36,321 bases of DNA from Clostridiales bacterium (GCA_012514855.1 JAAYZL010000020.1:1-36321), one strand, 5' to 3'. Shown: positions 15,852 through 24,463, numbered from the stretch's first letter. Notes: a model not told the origin generated them from the letters alone. A program made the numbers and translations.

Positions 15852-16679
15852 TTGGAAAACATTGTTGCCGTCAACACCAATACATACCATGGATTTGGTG
15901 TGGACGAAACGCTTGAGGGCATTGCCGCCGTGGGTTTCAAGTACGTGGAGCTTTGCGCGGTGAGGGGTTGGACGGAGCACATCATGCCGGATTTCCCGGA
16001 CGAAGAACTTGACAGGATCGCCGCGAAGCTGAAGGAACTCGGCCTGACCTGCGTCGCCGTGGGCGGGCACTGCAACCTGACCGACGCCGCAAGGCTCAAC
16101 GACTTCCGCGCGAACATGAAGCTCGCGCGCCGCTTCGGCGCAAAGTGGATCATCTCCTCGACCGGGGAGGCGCATTTCGGCGAGGGCGAGTGCTTGACCG
16201 ACGACGTACTGATTCGGAACATCCGCGAACTCGTGCCCGATCTGGAGAAGTACGACCTGCGCCTCGGCATCGAGATTCACGGGGAGTACGACACCGGAGA
16301 GAAGATACTCGCGCTCGTCAACGGCGTCGGCTCCGACCGCGTCGGCATCAACTACGACACCGCAAACGTGATGTTCTACGGCGGGAAGAAGCCCGAGGAA
16401 GAGGTAAAAACCTGCGTCGAGGCCGTCAACTTCGTACATCTGAAGGACAAGGTCGGCTTTGACAACCACTGGGATTTCCCGGCGATCGGCAAGGGGGACC
16501 TGGATCTCCTGGGCTTTATCCGCTATGTGCGCGAGCACGGCTACGGGGGGCCCTTCTCCATCGAGATCGAGCACAACGCGGAATTCACGATGCGGGAGAA
16601 GAGGCCCGGCGAGATCGAGTTCGTCAACGACATCGTCCGGCAGTCCTGGGAGTACCTGAAGGAGCATGGCATCGTCTGA
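15852..16679 (+). CDS. Sugar phosphate isomerase/epimerase-like TIM barrel
   Basis: This 275-residue TIM-barrel enzyme is of the xylose isomerase-like superfamily. Metal-ligand strand ends are visible: GIEIHGE, INYDTANV, FVHLKDK, AIGKGDLD and SIEIEHN. The start is taken as TTG 15852 because AGGGGGTGA (15838-15846) sits 5 nt upstream. GTG 15843 lies inside that ribosome site, and a frame open from 15780 would begin before the promoter. It is the first gene of a CUT2 transporter operon ending in a Gfo/Idh dehydrogenase, so it probably epimerises or isomerises an imported sugar, cyclitol or its keto form. Confidence 0.88.
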   Translation: MENIVAVNTNTYHGFGVDETLEGIAAVGFKYVELCAVRGWTEHIMPDFPDEELDRIAAKLKELGLTCVAVGGHCNLTDAARLNDFRANMKLARRFGAKWIISSTGEAHFGEGECLTDDVLIRNIRELVPDLEKYDLRLGIEIHGEYDTGEKILALVNGVGSDRVGINYDTANVMFYGGKKPEEEVKTCVEAVNFVHLKDKVGFDNHWDFPAIGKGDLDLLGFIRYVREHGYGGPFSIEIEHNAEFTMREKRPGEIEFVNDIVRQSWEYLKEHGIV

Positions 16680-16731
16680 CGCGGCGCTACCGGCGCATGC
16701 CGGATCGCATAATGAAAAGGAGGATTCCCTC

Positions 16732-17712
16732 ATGAAGAAACTGGCTCTCCTCGCCCTTGCCCTCGTGCTGCTGCTCTCGTCGGTTTTCGCGCTCGCCGCG
16801 GAGGAAAAACTGGTGTACGGCAACATCGCGTACTACATGGCCGACGACTGGAACATGTACTCGACCAAGGCCTTCACCTATGCGGCGGAGAAACATGGCG
16901 TGGATGTCATCGTCATGGATTCCGAAAACAGCATTGAAACCTCCATCGCCTGCATGGAGTCGCTGATTCAGCAGGGTGTGGACGGCATCTGCCTGTTTCC
17001 CATCTCCGGCCCGCAAGCGGCGACTTTGATCGACATGGCCAACGAGGCCGGCATCCCGATCACGATTGAGAACCTCGACATCAGCGCCTTTGCCGAGGAC
17101 GACACCTACATCCACGCGGTCGGCTGCGTGTACGCGGACATCGGCTACGCCGCGATCGAGTGGCTCGCGAAGAACATCGAGAACCCGAAGGTGTTCTACT
17201 GCGCGGGCGCCGTGGGCGGCGGCGTGTACGAGTTCTATCAGGAGGGCGTCGACAGGGCGCTTAACGACTACGCCGGGCAGATCGAGATCGTCGGCATTCT
17301 GAACACGACCGACTGGTCGACCGAGGACGGCCTCGCGCTGACGGAGAACTTCATCAACTCCGGCACGGAGTTCAACGCGGTCTTCGCCAACTCCGACCAG
17401 ATCGCCATCGGCTGCTACCAGGCGCTGGAGACCTTCGGCATGACGGACATCCCGATTGTCTCGACCGGCGGATCGCCCGACGCCTACGGCATGATCGAGG
17501 AGGGCATCGAGGCCGCGAACATGACCGCGCCGGTGTCTTTGCAGGGCGTCATGGCGTTCAAAGACCTGCACGAATTCATCACCGAGGGCAAGATCGCCGA
17601 GACGAAGTTCTCGAATCTGCCCGTCATCCCCGTCGGCGTGGACAACATGGGAGACTGGATCGACTGGACGGACTACGCGTTCGCGTACGACTACGTCTAC
17701 GGCATCGAATAG
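16732..17712 (+). CDS. Sugar ABC transporter substrate-binding protein, RbsB-like (CUT2)
   Basis: This 326-residue type 1 periplasmic binding protein is of the ribose/galactose/inositol group. The signal peptide ends in ALA before AEEKL (about residue 22) without a lipobox cysteine. The mature protein shows alternating Rossmann-like lobes, with segments such as LIQQGVDGICLFPIS, AGIPITIEN, FNAVFANSDQIAIGC and IPIVSTGGSPDA, which are typical hinge and ligand positions. AAGGAGG (16717-16723) fixes ATG 16732. The ATPase and permease of the same class follow. Ligand identity is not readable. A cyclitol or hexose is likely given the enzymes around it. Confidence 0.92.
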   Translation: MKKLALLALALVLLLSSVFALAAEEKLVYGNIAYYMADDWNMYSTKAFTYAAEKHGVDVIVMDSENSIETSIACMESLIQQGVDGICLFPISGPQAATLIDMANEAGIPITIENLDISAFAEDDTYIHAVGCVYADIGYAAIEWLAKNIENPKVFYCAGAVGGGVYEFYQEGVDRALNDYAGQIEIVGILNTTDWSTEDGLALTENFINSGTEFNAVFANSDQIAIGCYQALETFGMTDIPIVSTGGSPDAYGMIEEGIEAANMTAPVSLQGVMAFKDLHEFITEGKIAETKFSNLPVIPVGVDNMGDWIDWTDYAFAYDYVYGIE

Positions 17713-17725
17713 GCTCCACGACTAC

Positions 17726-17759
17726 ATATATCGTGCCCCTTCACAGGGGCGCGATATAT
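17726..17759 (+). other. 15-bp stem-loop between binding protein and ATPase genes
   Basis: Positions 17726-17740 pair with 17745-17759 over a TCAC loop. The 15-bp stem has one G-U pair in RNA. No T-tract follows, and the ATPase ribosome site (GAGGT, 17764-17768) begins 4 nt after the stem. It probably protects the upstream mRNA end or limits ATPase translation. Confidence 0.75.
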
Positions 17760-17774
17760 TCTTGAGGTTGATCG

Positions 17775-19292
17775 ATGGAAAAAACAGCAGTCACCACGGA
17801 TCCGTTTCTCGTATTGCGCGGCATCGTCAAGGAGTTTCCGGGCGTCCGCGCGCTCTCCGACATCACCTTTGACGTCTTTCGGGGCGAGGTTCACTGCGTC
17901 GTCGGAGAAAACGGCGCGGGGAAATCGACGCTGATGAAGATTCTTTCTGGCGCCTATGCGCCGACGTCCGGCTGCATCTCTATCGACGGCCGGGAATACG
18001 GCGAGCTGACCCCCGCGATGGCGCGGGAATTGGGCATCTCCATCGTGTATCAGGAAAACGACCTGGTCCCCACGATGAACGCGGTGGAAAATATCTTTGT
18101 CGGAAACGAGATCGCCGGCAGGGCCGGCTTTGTCGATTTCAAGGCGATGCTCCGGCGCGTTCGCTCCGTCATGGAGCACTACTCGATCCACATCGACCCG
18201 CTTCAGACCATCGAGCACATGTCCGTCGCGGACCAGCAGTTCGTAAAGATTCTCAAGGCGCTGATGATGAGCGAATCGCGCGTGCTGATTCTGGACGAAC
18301 CGACCTCCATGTTCAACGTGGAGGACGCCGAAAAGGTGCTGACGATCACAAAAAACATAGCCGACCGAAAAATCGGCGTCGTATACATCTCCCACTATCT
18401 GAAGGAAGTCGTGCGCATCGCGGATCGCATCACCGTCATCCGGGACGGCGTCGCCGTCTGCACGTTTGACAACGCGGACAGGGACGTCCCCGTCGGCCGG
18501 ATCGCCGCGGAAATGGTCGGCCGCCCGGTCGACGTCTTCTACAAGAAGGAGTCGAACCCGATCGGCGACGTGATGCTGGAAGTCAAGGACCTCCGCCTCC
18601 ACGGCGACGCAAAGCCCGTTTCGTTCTTTGTGCGCAAGGGGGAAATCCTCGGCCTGAGCGGCATGGTGGGTTCCGGGCGCACCGAGATCGCGCGCGCCGT
18701 CTCCGGCGCGGACCCGCGCTTTTCCGGCGATATTTACCTGAACGGCCAAAAACTCGAGATTCGCACGCCCGCCGACAGCATACGCGCGGGCATCGCGCAC
18801 ATCACGGAGGACAGGCAGCGGCTGGGGCTGAACCTCAGTTCGAGCGTGCTGGAAAACACGCTGATCATCGCGCTGCAGCAGCCGAAGGGGGGCTTCTTCT
18901 ACAACTATAAGCGCTACGCGGCCAAGGTCCGGCCGATCGTCGAGAAGCTCGACATCCGCACGCCGTCGCTCATGCAGGAGGTGCGCTACCTCTCCGGCGG
19001 CAACCAGCAGAAGGTCGTGCTCGGGAAGTGGCTGTATACCCGGCAATCGGTCTACATCTTCGACGAGCCGACGCGCGGCATCGACGTAAACGCGAAGGCG
19101 GAATTCTACCGGCAGATGACCGCCCTCACGCGGGAGGGCAACGCCATTATCATGATCTCCTCGGACATGCCGGAGCTGATCTCGATGAGCGACCGGGTGC
19201 TGGTCATCCGAAAGGGAAGCATCCGCTGCGAACTGACCGGCAAGGAGATCAACGAACAGAGAATCATCAAAGAAGCGTTGGGGGTTAACTGA
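17775..19292 (+). CDS. Sugar ABC transporter ATP-binding protein, RbsA/MglA type (CUT2)
   Basis: This 505-residue protein has two tandem nucleotide-binding domains. Domain 1 has Walker A GENGAGKS (44-51), the family's altered signature MSVADQQ (149-155), Walker B VLILDEP (170-176) and His207. Domain 2 has the usual degenerate Walker A GMVGSGRT, a full LSGGNQQ signature and FDEPTRGID. This asymmetry is normal for RbsA, XylG and MglA. The gene follows the stem-loop after the binding protein and lies one base before the permease gene, so ATPase and permease are coupled. Confidence 0.94.
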   Translation: MEKTAVTTDPFLVLRGIVKEFPGVRALSDITFDVFRGEVHCVVGENGAGKSTLMKILSGAYAPTSGCISIDGREYGELTPAMARELGISIVYQENDLVPTMNAVENIFVGNEIAGRAGFVDFKAMLRRVRSVMEHYSIHIDPLQTIEHMSVADQQFVKILKALMMSESRVLILDEPTSMFNVEDAEKVLTITKNIADRKIGVVYISHYLKEVVRIADRITVIRDGVAVCTFDNADRDVPVGRIAAEMVGRPVDVFYKKESNPIGDVMLEVKDLRLHGDAKPVSFFVRKGEILGLSGMVGSGRTEIARAVSGADPRFSGDIYLNGQKLEIRTPADSIRAGIAHITEDRQRLGLNLSSSVLENTLIIALQQPKGGFFYNYKRYAAKVRPIVEKLDIRTPSLMQEVRYLSGGNQQKVVLGKWLYTRQSVYIFDEPTRGIDVNAKAEFYRQMTALTREGNAIIMISSDMPELISMSDRVLVIRKGSIRCELTGKEINEQRIIKEALGVN

Positions 19293-19293
19293 T

Positions 19294-20259
19294 ATGCGGC
19301 TGATAAAGCGCCGGAATCCGCTGAAGGATCAGCGAATCCTTCTGAGCCTGGTCATCGTGCTGATTGTCATCGTCGTCAGCTTCATCAAGCCTGCGTTTTT
19401 GAAGATCAATAACATCTTTTCGATACTGCAGCAGATTTCCGTGCTCGGCGTTCTGACGATGGCCATGGGACTGCTGCTCCTGAGCGGCGGCATCGACCTG
19501 TCGATGGGAAACATGATGGCGCTGGCCTGCGTCACGATGGCGACCATCATCAACACCTACCCGGATTTGCCGTACGTGTTCCCGCTGGCGCTCGTCACCG
19601 GTCTTCTGATGGCGACCGCCGCCGGTACGCTGAACGGCATCATCATCGCGAAGTCAAAGTGCATGCCGCTGATCATCACGCTCGGCACCAGCCAGATGTT
19701 CTACGGCATCGGGCTTTTGATCGCCGGGGGTTCGTTCCAGTCCTTTTTCAAGTATTTCGATTTCTTGCGCAAGGTGAAGCTGTTCAATGTCGTGCCGCTG
19801 ATGGTGCTTTTGATGCTTCTGGTCGTGGTCGTCGTCTACGTGCTCGTCGCGCGCACGCGCTTCGGTCGGCGCGTCATCGCGATCGGCGGCAACGAGAAGA
19901 ACGCCTTCCTGTCGGGCATCAACGTCGACCTGCACAAGATTCGCACCTACGGGCTCAGCGGCCTGCTGGTCGGCGTCGCGAGTTGCATTCTGGCCGGGCG
20001 GCTGAACTCGATCACCGCGACCGCCGGGCAGGGCTATGAACTGGACGCGCTGGTCGCCGCGATCATCGGCGGCATCACGTTCGAGGGCGGGCGCGGGTCG
20101 GTGGGCGGCGCGTTTCTGGGCTGCCTGTTCACGGGCATCATCGCAAACGCGCTGGACATCATGGGGGTACACTCCTATACGAAGACCGTCATCACCGGCG
20201 CGCTGATCATCGTCGCCGTGATCTTGAGCAACCTCAACAACCTGAAAAAGAAGAAGTGA
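19294..20259 (+). CDS. Sugar ABC transporter permease, RbsC type (CUT2)
   Basis: This 321-residue inner-membrane protein has about eight to ten hydrophobic helices. The RbsC hallmarks LLLLSGGIDLSMGNMMAL (about 62-79), GGNEKNAFLSGIN in the cytoplasmic coupling loop, and AAIIGGITFEGGRGSVGGAF are all present. The tail is basic (LNNLKKKK). It lies one base after the ATPase stop and 7 nt before the next isomerase gene. Two copies of this subunit would form the channel with the ATPase at 17775-19292. Confidence 0.94.
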   Translation: MRLIKRRNPLKDQRILLSLVIVLIVIVVSFIKPAFLKINNIFSILQQISVLGVLTMAMGLLLLSGGIDLSMGNMMALACVTMATIINTYPDLPYVFPLALVTGLLMATAAGTLNGIIIAKSKCMPLIITLGTSQMFYGIGLLIAGGSFQSFFKYFDFLRKVKLFNVVPLMVLLMLLVVVVVYVLVARTRFGRRVIAIGGNEKNAFLSGINVDLHKIRTYGLSGLLVGVASCILAGRLNSITATAGQGYELDALVAAIIGGITFEGGRGSVGGAFLGCLFTGIIANALDIMGVHSYTKTVITGALIIVAVILSNLNNLKKKK

Positions 20260-20266
20260 GGAGCCC

Positions 20267-21097
20267 ATGAAGACATCCGTAAGTTTTTTCACCTTCGGCC
20301 AGGAGGCAAATATCCCGGAGGCCTGCCGCGAGGTCCGGAAGGCGGGGTACGACGGTGTCGAGCTGGTCCTGACCGAGAAAGGCCCGTTCAGCCTGCAAAC
20401 GGGCGAGAGAGAAATGCTGTCGATCCGGAGCATGATCGAGGATATGGGCCTCTCGGTTTCAGGCGTCGGCGCGTGGCCGTTGTGGCAATACAATCTGGCG
20501 GCGGACGATTCGGCGCAAGCGCGGGATGTCGTCAAAAAAGCCGTCGACAGCGCGCAGGCACTCGGAACCGACGCGGTGCTCGTCGTCCCGGGGTGGGTGG
20601 GCTCGGACTTCGCCGAAGGAGTCGTCCACTACGAGCGCGCCTACGAAAACGCCCAGCGAGCGCTTCGCGATCTGTCGCCCTACGCCCAGGCCGCGGGGGT
20701 GCACCTTGCGGTTGAAAACGTCTGGAACAAGTTCTTGCTGTCCCCGCTGGAGATGCGAAGGTTCCTGGACGAGATTGGATCGGATTTCGTCGGCGCGTAC
20801 TTCGACGTCGGGAATATCATCTACATCGGCTATCCCGAGCAGTGGATCGAAATCCTCGGCAAGCGCATCCGCCGCCTGCATTTCTGCGACTGCCGCGGCG
20901 AGTGCGCGGGACTGAGCATGTTCGTCGACCTCTTTGAGGGGGATGTCGACTTCCACAAGGTCATGCGCGCCGTCCATAAAACCGGATACGACTCCTGGGC
21001 CACCATTGAGTTCCTGCCCAATTACCGCAGATTTCCCTTTCAGTCCATCATCAACGCAAGGCTTTCCCTCGAGCGGGTTCTGGAAATCCGAGAATAA
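20267..21097 (+). CDS. Second sugar phosphate isomerase/epimerase-like TIM barrel
   Basis: This 276-residue TIM-barrel protein is of the xylose isomerase-like superfamily. Metal-ligand strand ends include HLAVENVW (Glu), GAYFDVGN (Asp), RLHFCDCRG (His) and ATIEFLP (Glu). The His-strand motif is LHFCD, where relatives usually have VHLKD, so the active site differs from the 15852 protein. An AGGAG-type site overlaps the end of the permease gene. Having two such enzymes with one Gfo/Idh dehydrogenase fits a route in which a sugar is oxidised to a keto form, epimerised or isomerised, and reduced or cleaved. Confidence 0.88.
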   Translation: MKTSVSFFTFGQEANIPEACREVRKAGYDGVELVLTEKGPFSLQTGEREMLSIRSMIEDMGLSVSGVGAWPLWQYNLAADDSAQARDVVKKAVDSAQALGTDAVLVVPGWVGSDFAEGVVHYERAYENAQRALRDLSPYAQAAGVHLAVENVWNKFLLSPLEMRRFLDEIGSDFVGAYFDVGNIIYIGYPEQWIEILGKRIRRLHFCDCRGECAGLSMFVDLFEGDVDFHKVMRAVHKTGYDSWATIEFLPNYRRFPFQSIINARLSLERVLEIRE

Positions 21098-21110
21098 AGG
21101 AGGCGGTACA

Positions 21111-22112
21111 ATGAAGCTCAAAGTTGCCATCGTGGGCGTCGGCTACATCGCGAAGGCGCACATCGCGGGCCTTTCGAAGTGCGACAACCTCGAACTCGCC
21201 GCGCTGGTCACGCGAAATCCCGAGGTCGCGAAGGCCGAGTCCGAGCGGCTCGGCGTCCCCTGCTACCCGAGCATCCGCGAGATGTGCGCGGCCGCGGACG
21301 TGGACATCGTCGACATCTGCACGCCGACCTACGTGCACGAGCAGCACATACTCGAGGCCGTCGACTGCGGCAAGCACGTGATCTGCGAAAAGCCCATCAC
21401 GTTTTCGCTGGAATCCTTCAACCGCATCCGGCAGGCCGTGGAGGGCGCGGGCGTAAGGTTCATGGTCGCGCAGGTGCTTCGGTTCTGGCCGGAGTACGAG
21501 CGGATTCGGGAGCTCTACGACGAAGGGCGGTTCGGGGCCGTCAAGATCTGCCACGCGAAGCGGCTGTGCGAGCTGCCCCAGTGGCAGACCTGGTTCCGCG
21601 AGAACGACAAGAGCGGCGGCGCGATCTATGACCTGATGCTGCACGACCTTGATTTTGTGCAGGACATGTTCGGGGATATCGAATCGGTGTTCGCCACCGG
21701 CGCGAAGAACGCGGCCGGAAGCTGGAACCACGCGCTCGCGAACATCCGATTCAAGAGCGGCGTCGGCTGCGTCGTCGAGGCGTGCGAGGAAGCCTTCGGG
21801 CACTTCCCGTTCACGATGGGCATGCGCATCTTCGGGGACGAGATGATCCTGAACTTCCAGCTCAACGCGGGGCACAACATTGACGAACCGGCGACCTCAA
21901 CGCTGTATACCTTCACCCGCGGAGGCGCTCCAAAGCTCCACGGCGACATTCCGCAGACGGACCCCTTTGGCAATGAGCTCTCCTATTTCGCGGACTGTAT
22001 CCTCCGGGACGCACCCTGCGACCGCTGCTCGATCGACAGCTCCGAAAGGACGCTGCGCCTGGTGCTGGCGATTCGGGAATCGCTGAATACGGGGGAGTTG
22101 ATCAGACTGTAG
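21111..22112 (+). CDS. Gfo/Idh/MocA family NAD(P)-dependent oxidoreductase
   Basis: This 333-residue cytoplasmic dehydrogenase is related to glucose-fructose oxidoreductase and inositol 2-dehydrogenase. The Rossmann fold starts with VGVGYIA (8-14). The conserved EKP triplet (93-95) is present, and the catalytic helix carries Asp174 and His178 (AIYDLMLHDLD). ATG 21111 has AAAGGAGG 7 nt upstream. It is the last gene of the 15852 operon. The family oxidises or reduces hydroxyl or keto groups of sugars and cyclitols; position and substrate are not readable here. Confidence 0.92.
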   Translation: MKLKVAIVGVGYIAKAHIAGLSKCDNLELAALVTRNPEVAKAESERLGVPCYPSIREMCAAADVDIVDICTPTYVHEQHILEAVDCGKHVICEKPITFSLESFNRIRQAVEGAGVRFMVAQVLRFWPEYERIRELYDEGRFGAVKICHAKRLCELPQWQTWFRENDKSGGAIYDLMLHDLDFVQDMFGDIESVFATGAKNAAGSWNHALANIRFKSGVGCVVEACEEAFGHFPFTMGMRIFGDEMILNFQLNAGHNIDEPATSTLYTFTRGGAPKLHGDIPQTDPFGNELSYFADCILRDAPCDRCSIDSSERTLRLVLAIRESLNTGELIRL

Positions 22113-22122
22113 GAGGATTCAT

Positions 22123-22389
22123 CGCCCGGGCGTATTTCGACCGCCCGGCCGGGCGGCCTTGGAACTTCCGCATACCCGGCTGCGGCCACGACCTGTTCTA
22201 CCGGCGCGACACCTTCGCGGAGCTTCGCCGCGCGCGCTACGTGCGCGCGTGCATGCTCTCCGGCGGCGCGCATTCGCCGCTCGCGTGGCGCTAGCGCGCG
22301 GAGCACATGCGGGGCGGACGCCATGGGCAAGGCTTACCAGCGCGGTGACAGGCGCATGCGGCGGCGGCCTTCCGGCCGGCTCGTCACCG
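22123..22389. repeat. Palindrome-dense region between convergent operons
   Basis: Perfect inverted repeats follow each other: CGCCCGGGCG (22123-22132), a 16-bp palindrome (22141-22156), CGCGCGC-N5-GCGCGCG (22231-22249), GCGCTAGCGC (22288-22297), and CGGTGAC (22343-22349) with GTCACCG (22383-22389). The last spans the stop codon of the 22384 gene and encloses GGCCTTCCGGCC. No T-tracts follow, so this is not a standard intrinsic terminator. A frame open on the plus strand to the stop at 22291-22293 (product ending SPLAWR) has no start codon and may be a gene fragment or chance. Confidence 0.5.
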
Positions 22390-23358
22390 GTTTACCACGT
22401 TGACCGGCGTTCCGCGGAGGAACTGCCGCAGGTTTTCCACGGCAATGTCCATCAGCCGCTGGCGGCTCTCCTTCGGCGCCCAGCTGATGTGCGGCGTAAT
22501 CAGGCAGTTCTTCGCCTTCAGCAGCGGGTTGTCCGCCCGGATCGGTTCCGTCGAAACCACGTCCAGCCCGGCGGCAAACACCTTTCCGCTGTTCAGCGCG
22601 TCCGCGAGGTCCTGTTCGACGATCAGCGGGCCGCGGCTGTTGTTGAGAATGATGACGCCGTCGCGCATTTGGGCGATGGTCTCCCGGTTGATGATCCCCT
22701 GCGTGTCCGGCAGCAGCGGGCAGTGCAGCGCAATCACGTCGGAATCCCTCCAGATGCGCTCCAGATCGACATATTCCGCGGCGGTGTTGTCGGGGTCCCG
22801 GAAGCGATCGTGGGCGATGACGCGCATGCCCAGCGCTTGGGCGATCCCGCCCGTCACCCGACCGATGCGGCCGAAGCCGATGATGCCCATGGTCTTTCCC
22901 GCCAGCTCGATCAGCGGATAATCCCAGAAACACCAGTCGGGGCTGCTCGTCCAGCGCCCGGCCGCTACCGCGTCGCTGTGATGGCCGATGCGATGGCATA
23001 TTTCCAGCAGCATGGCGATGGCGAATTGCCCGACCGCCGCCGTGCCGTAGGTGGGAATGTTGCAGACGGGAATGCCCCGCTCGCGCGCCGCCGAAGTGTC
23101 GACCACATTGTAGCCCGTCGCGAGCACGCAGATCAGCTTCAGATTCGGGCAGGCTTCGAGAACCCGCCCGTCGATGGGCGTCTTGTTGGTGTAGACAATC
23201 TCCGCGCCGCCGATGCGCGCCGCGATCTCCGCCCGATCGTTCGCCGGCGTCCTGTCGTAGACCGTCAATTCGCCCAGCGCCGCGAGCCCGTCCCAGCTCA
23301 GGTCGCCGGGGTTCTCCGTGTATCCGTCCAATACCACGATTTTCAAAGCGCTTCTCAC
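22384..23358 (-). CDS. D-2-hydroxyacid dehydrogenase, probably glycerate dehydrogenase/hydroxypyruvate reductase
   Basis: This 324-residue NAD(P)-dependent enzyme reduces a 2-keto acid to a D-2-hydroxy acid. It has the dinucleotide motif GFGRIG (161-166) and the complete catalytic set Arg242 (NNSRG), Glu271 (STEP) and His290 (TPHISW). The N-terminus (KIVVLDGYTENPGDLSWDGL) resembles the glycerate dehydrogenase subgroup as I remember it. GTG 23358 sits only 2 nt after GGAGG, so TTG 23346 may be the true start. It is the last gene of the minus-strand array. Hydroxypyruvate, a transketolase ketol donor, is a plausible substrate given the neighbours. Confidence 0.88.
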   Translation of the reverse strand: MRSALKIVVLDGYTENPGDLSWDGLAALGELTVYDRTPANDRAEIAARIGGAEIVYTNKTPIDGRVLEACPNLKLICVLATGYNVVDTSAARERGIPVCNIPTYGTAAVGQFAIAMLLEICHRIGHHSDAVAAGRWTSSPDWCFWDYPLIELAGKTMGIIGFGRIGRVTGGIAQALGMRVIAHDRFRDPDNTAAEYVDLERIWRDSDVIALHCPLLPDTQGIINRETIAQMRDGVIILNNSRGPLIVEQDLADALNSGKVFAAGLDVVSTEPIRADNPLLKAKNCLITPHISWAPKESRQRLMDIAVENLRQFLRGTPVNVVNR

Positions 23359-23391
23359 TTCCTCCGTCGCGTTTTCGGCAGACCCGCTTCC

Positions 23392-24429
23392 TCAGCGAAG
23401 CGAGGCGATCCAATCGCGCGCCTTCGCCCAGGCGCCCTCAAAGGCCGATCTGAACAGCACGACGGGGCCGTAATCCTCATACTCGTCCGCGCCGATCGCG
23501 TTCAGGAAGTAGGCCCGCCGGAAGTCGGGCAGCTTCGCCGTCAGTTCGTCCAGGACCTCGAAGGGCACGGGGTTGAAAAGCCTCGACACCACCGGGGGGT
23601 CCTGTTCCAGCAGCTTGTCCGCCGTGCCGCCCCAGTTGATGGTGATGCTGACGTCGCCGCCGACCATCTCGGTGAAGTGATGCAGTCCGCGCGCGCCGCC
23701 GCCGATGAACTGGCATCGGTAGCCGCGCTGTCTGACGATCTCGTAGACCTTCTTCGCCACGGCCAGGCCGCCCTGCCACACGGCGTCCCCGGAAATATCC
23801 ACGCTGTCGCGCCGGACGGCGTTTTGCAGGTGCTCGTCAAAAATGCCGGTAATCAGGCTGAAGTACATCGGAGCGGGGTTGACCATGTTCTTCGTGGTCT
23901 TTTCGTAGAGCTCGCAGACGTCGACGACCTGCTGGATCGCCATGCACTCCGTCGCGTTGATGGGCGCATACATCCGGATCAGTTCCTCAATGGCGGCGAG
24001 CCCGCCCGGAACGACGGGAATCTTGCACATGAGGTTTTCGCCCGCCTCGCGGTGAAATCTGGCGAATTCCAGAATGGACTCCCTGTCCTCCCGGAACGGA
24101 TCGCCCTGAATGGAAACGTATCCAAACTGACCGCGGGTGGCGTCGTAGACCTGCCTGAACACCCTTCCGATTTCGCCGATGAGCTCCCTCTGAAGGCGGA
24201 TCAGCGCGCGGTTGTCGTCCTTCTCCTGCGCCATGATCTTGCGGAGCTTCTCCAGGACGTAGCCCTTCTCCTCCTCGCTGTTCATCATCTTCCAGGTATA
24301 CGCGGGGTTCTGCGTGCATCCGCACGCGCCCTGATCGATGGCAAGCTGCGCCTCTTTGCGCGTGACGTTGTTGATCCAGAATTTCGTCGGCGTCTGCGCC
24401 TTCACCCGCTTGAAGTATGCGTTTTCCAT
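23392..24429 (-). CDS. Transaldolase-family protein
   Basis: This 345-residue barrel enzyme has transaldolase landmarks: FWINNVTRKEA near the start, GCTQNPAY (about 37-44), VSIQGDP, and LMCKIPVVPGG with the Schiff-base Lys136. The TQNP motif replaces the usual TSNP. Length is near classical transaldolases (about 315-335), with a longer C-terminus (FEVLDELTAKLPDF onward). ATG 24429 has AAGGAGA 9 nt upstream; GTG 24435 is too close to it. It lies 34 nt after the transketolase C subunit and 33 nt before the dehydrogenase. Substrate is uncertain and could be a non-standard ketose. Confidence 0.85.
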   Translation of the reverse strand: MENAYFKRVKAQTPTKFWINNVTRKEAQLAIDQGACGCTQNPAYTWKMMNSEEEKGYVLEKLRKIMAQEKDDNRALIRLQRELIGEIGRVFRQVYDATRGQFGYVSIQGDPFREDRESILEFARFHREAGENLMCKIPVVPGGLAAIEELIRMYAPINATECMAIQQVVDVCELYEKTTKNMVNPAPMYFSLITGIFDEHLQNAVRRDSVDISGDAVWQGGLAVAKKVYEIVRQRGYRCQFIGGGARGLHHFTEMVGGDVSITINWGGTADKLLEQDPPVVSRLFNPVPFEVLDELTAKLPDFRRAYFLNAIGADEYEDYGPVVLFRSAFEGAWAKARDWIASLR

Positions 24430-24463
24430 TCCCACTTCTCCTTTTCTGTCGATGAAATCGAGC

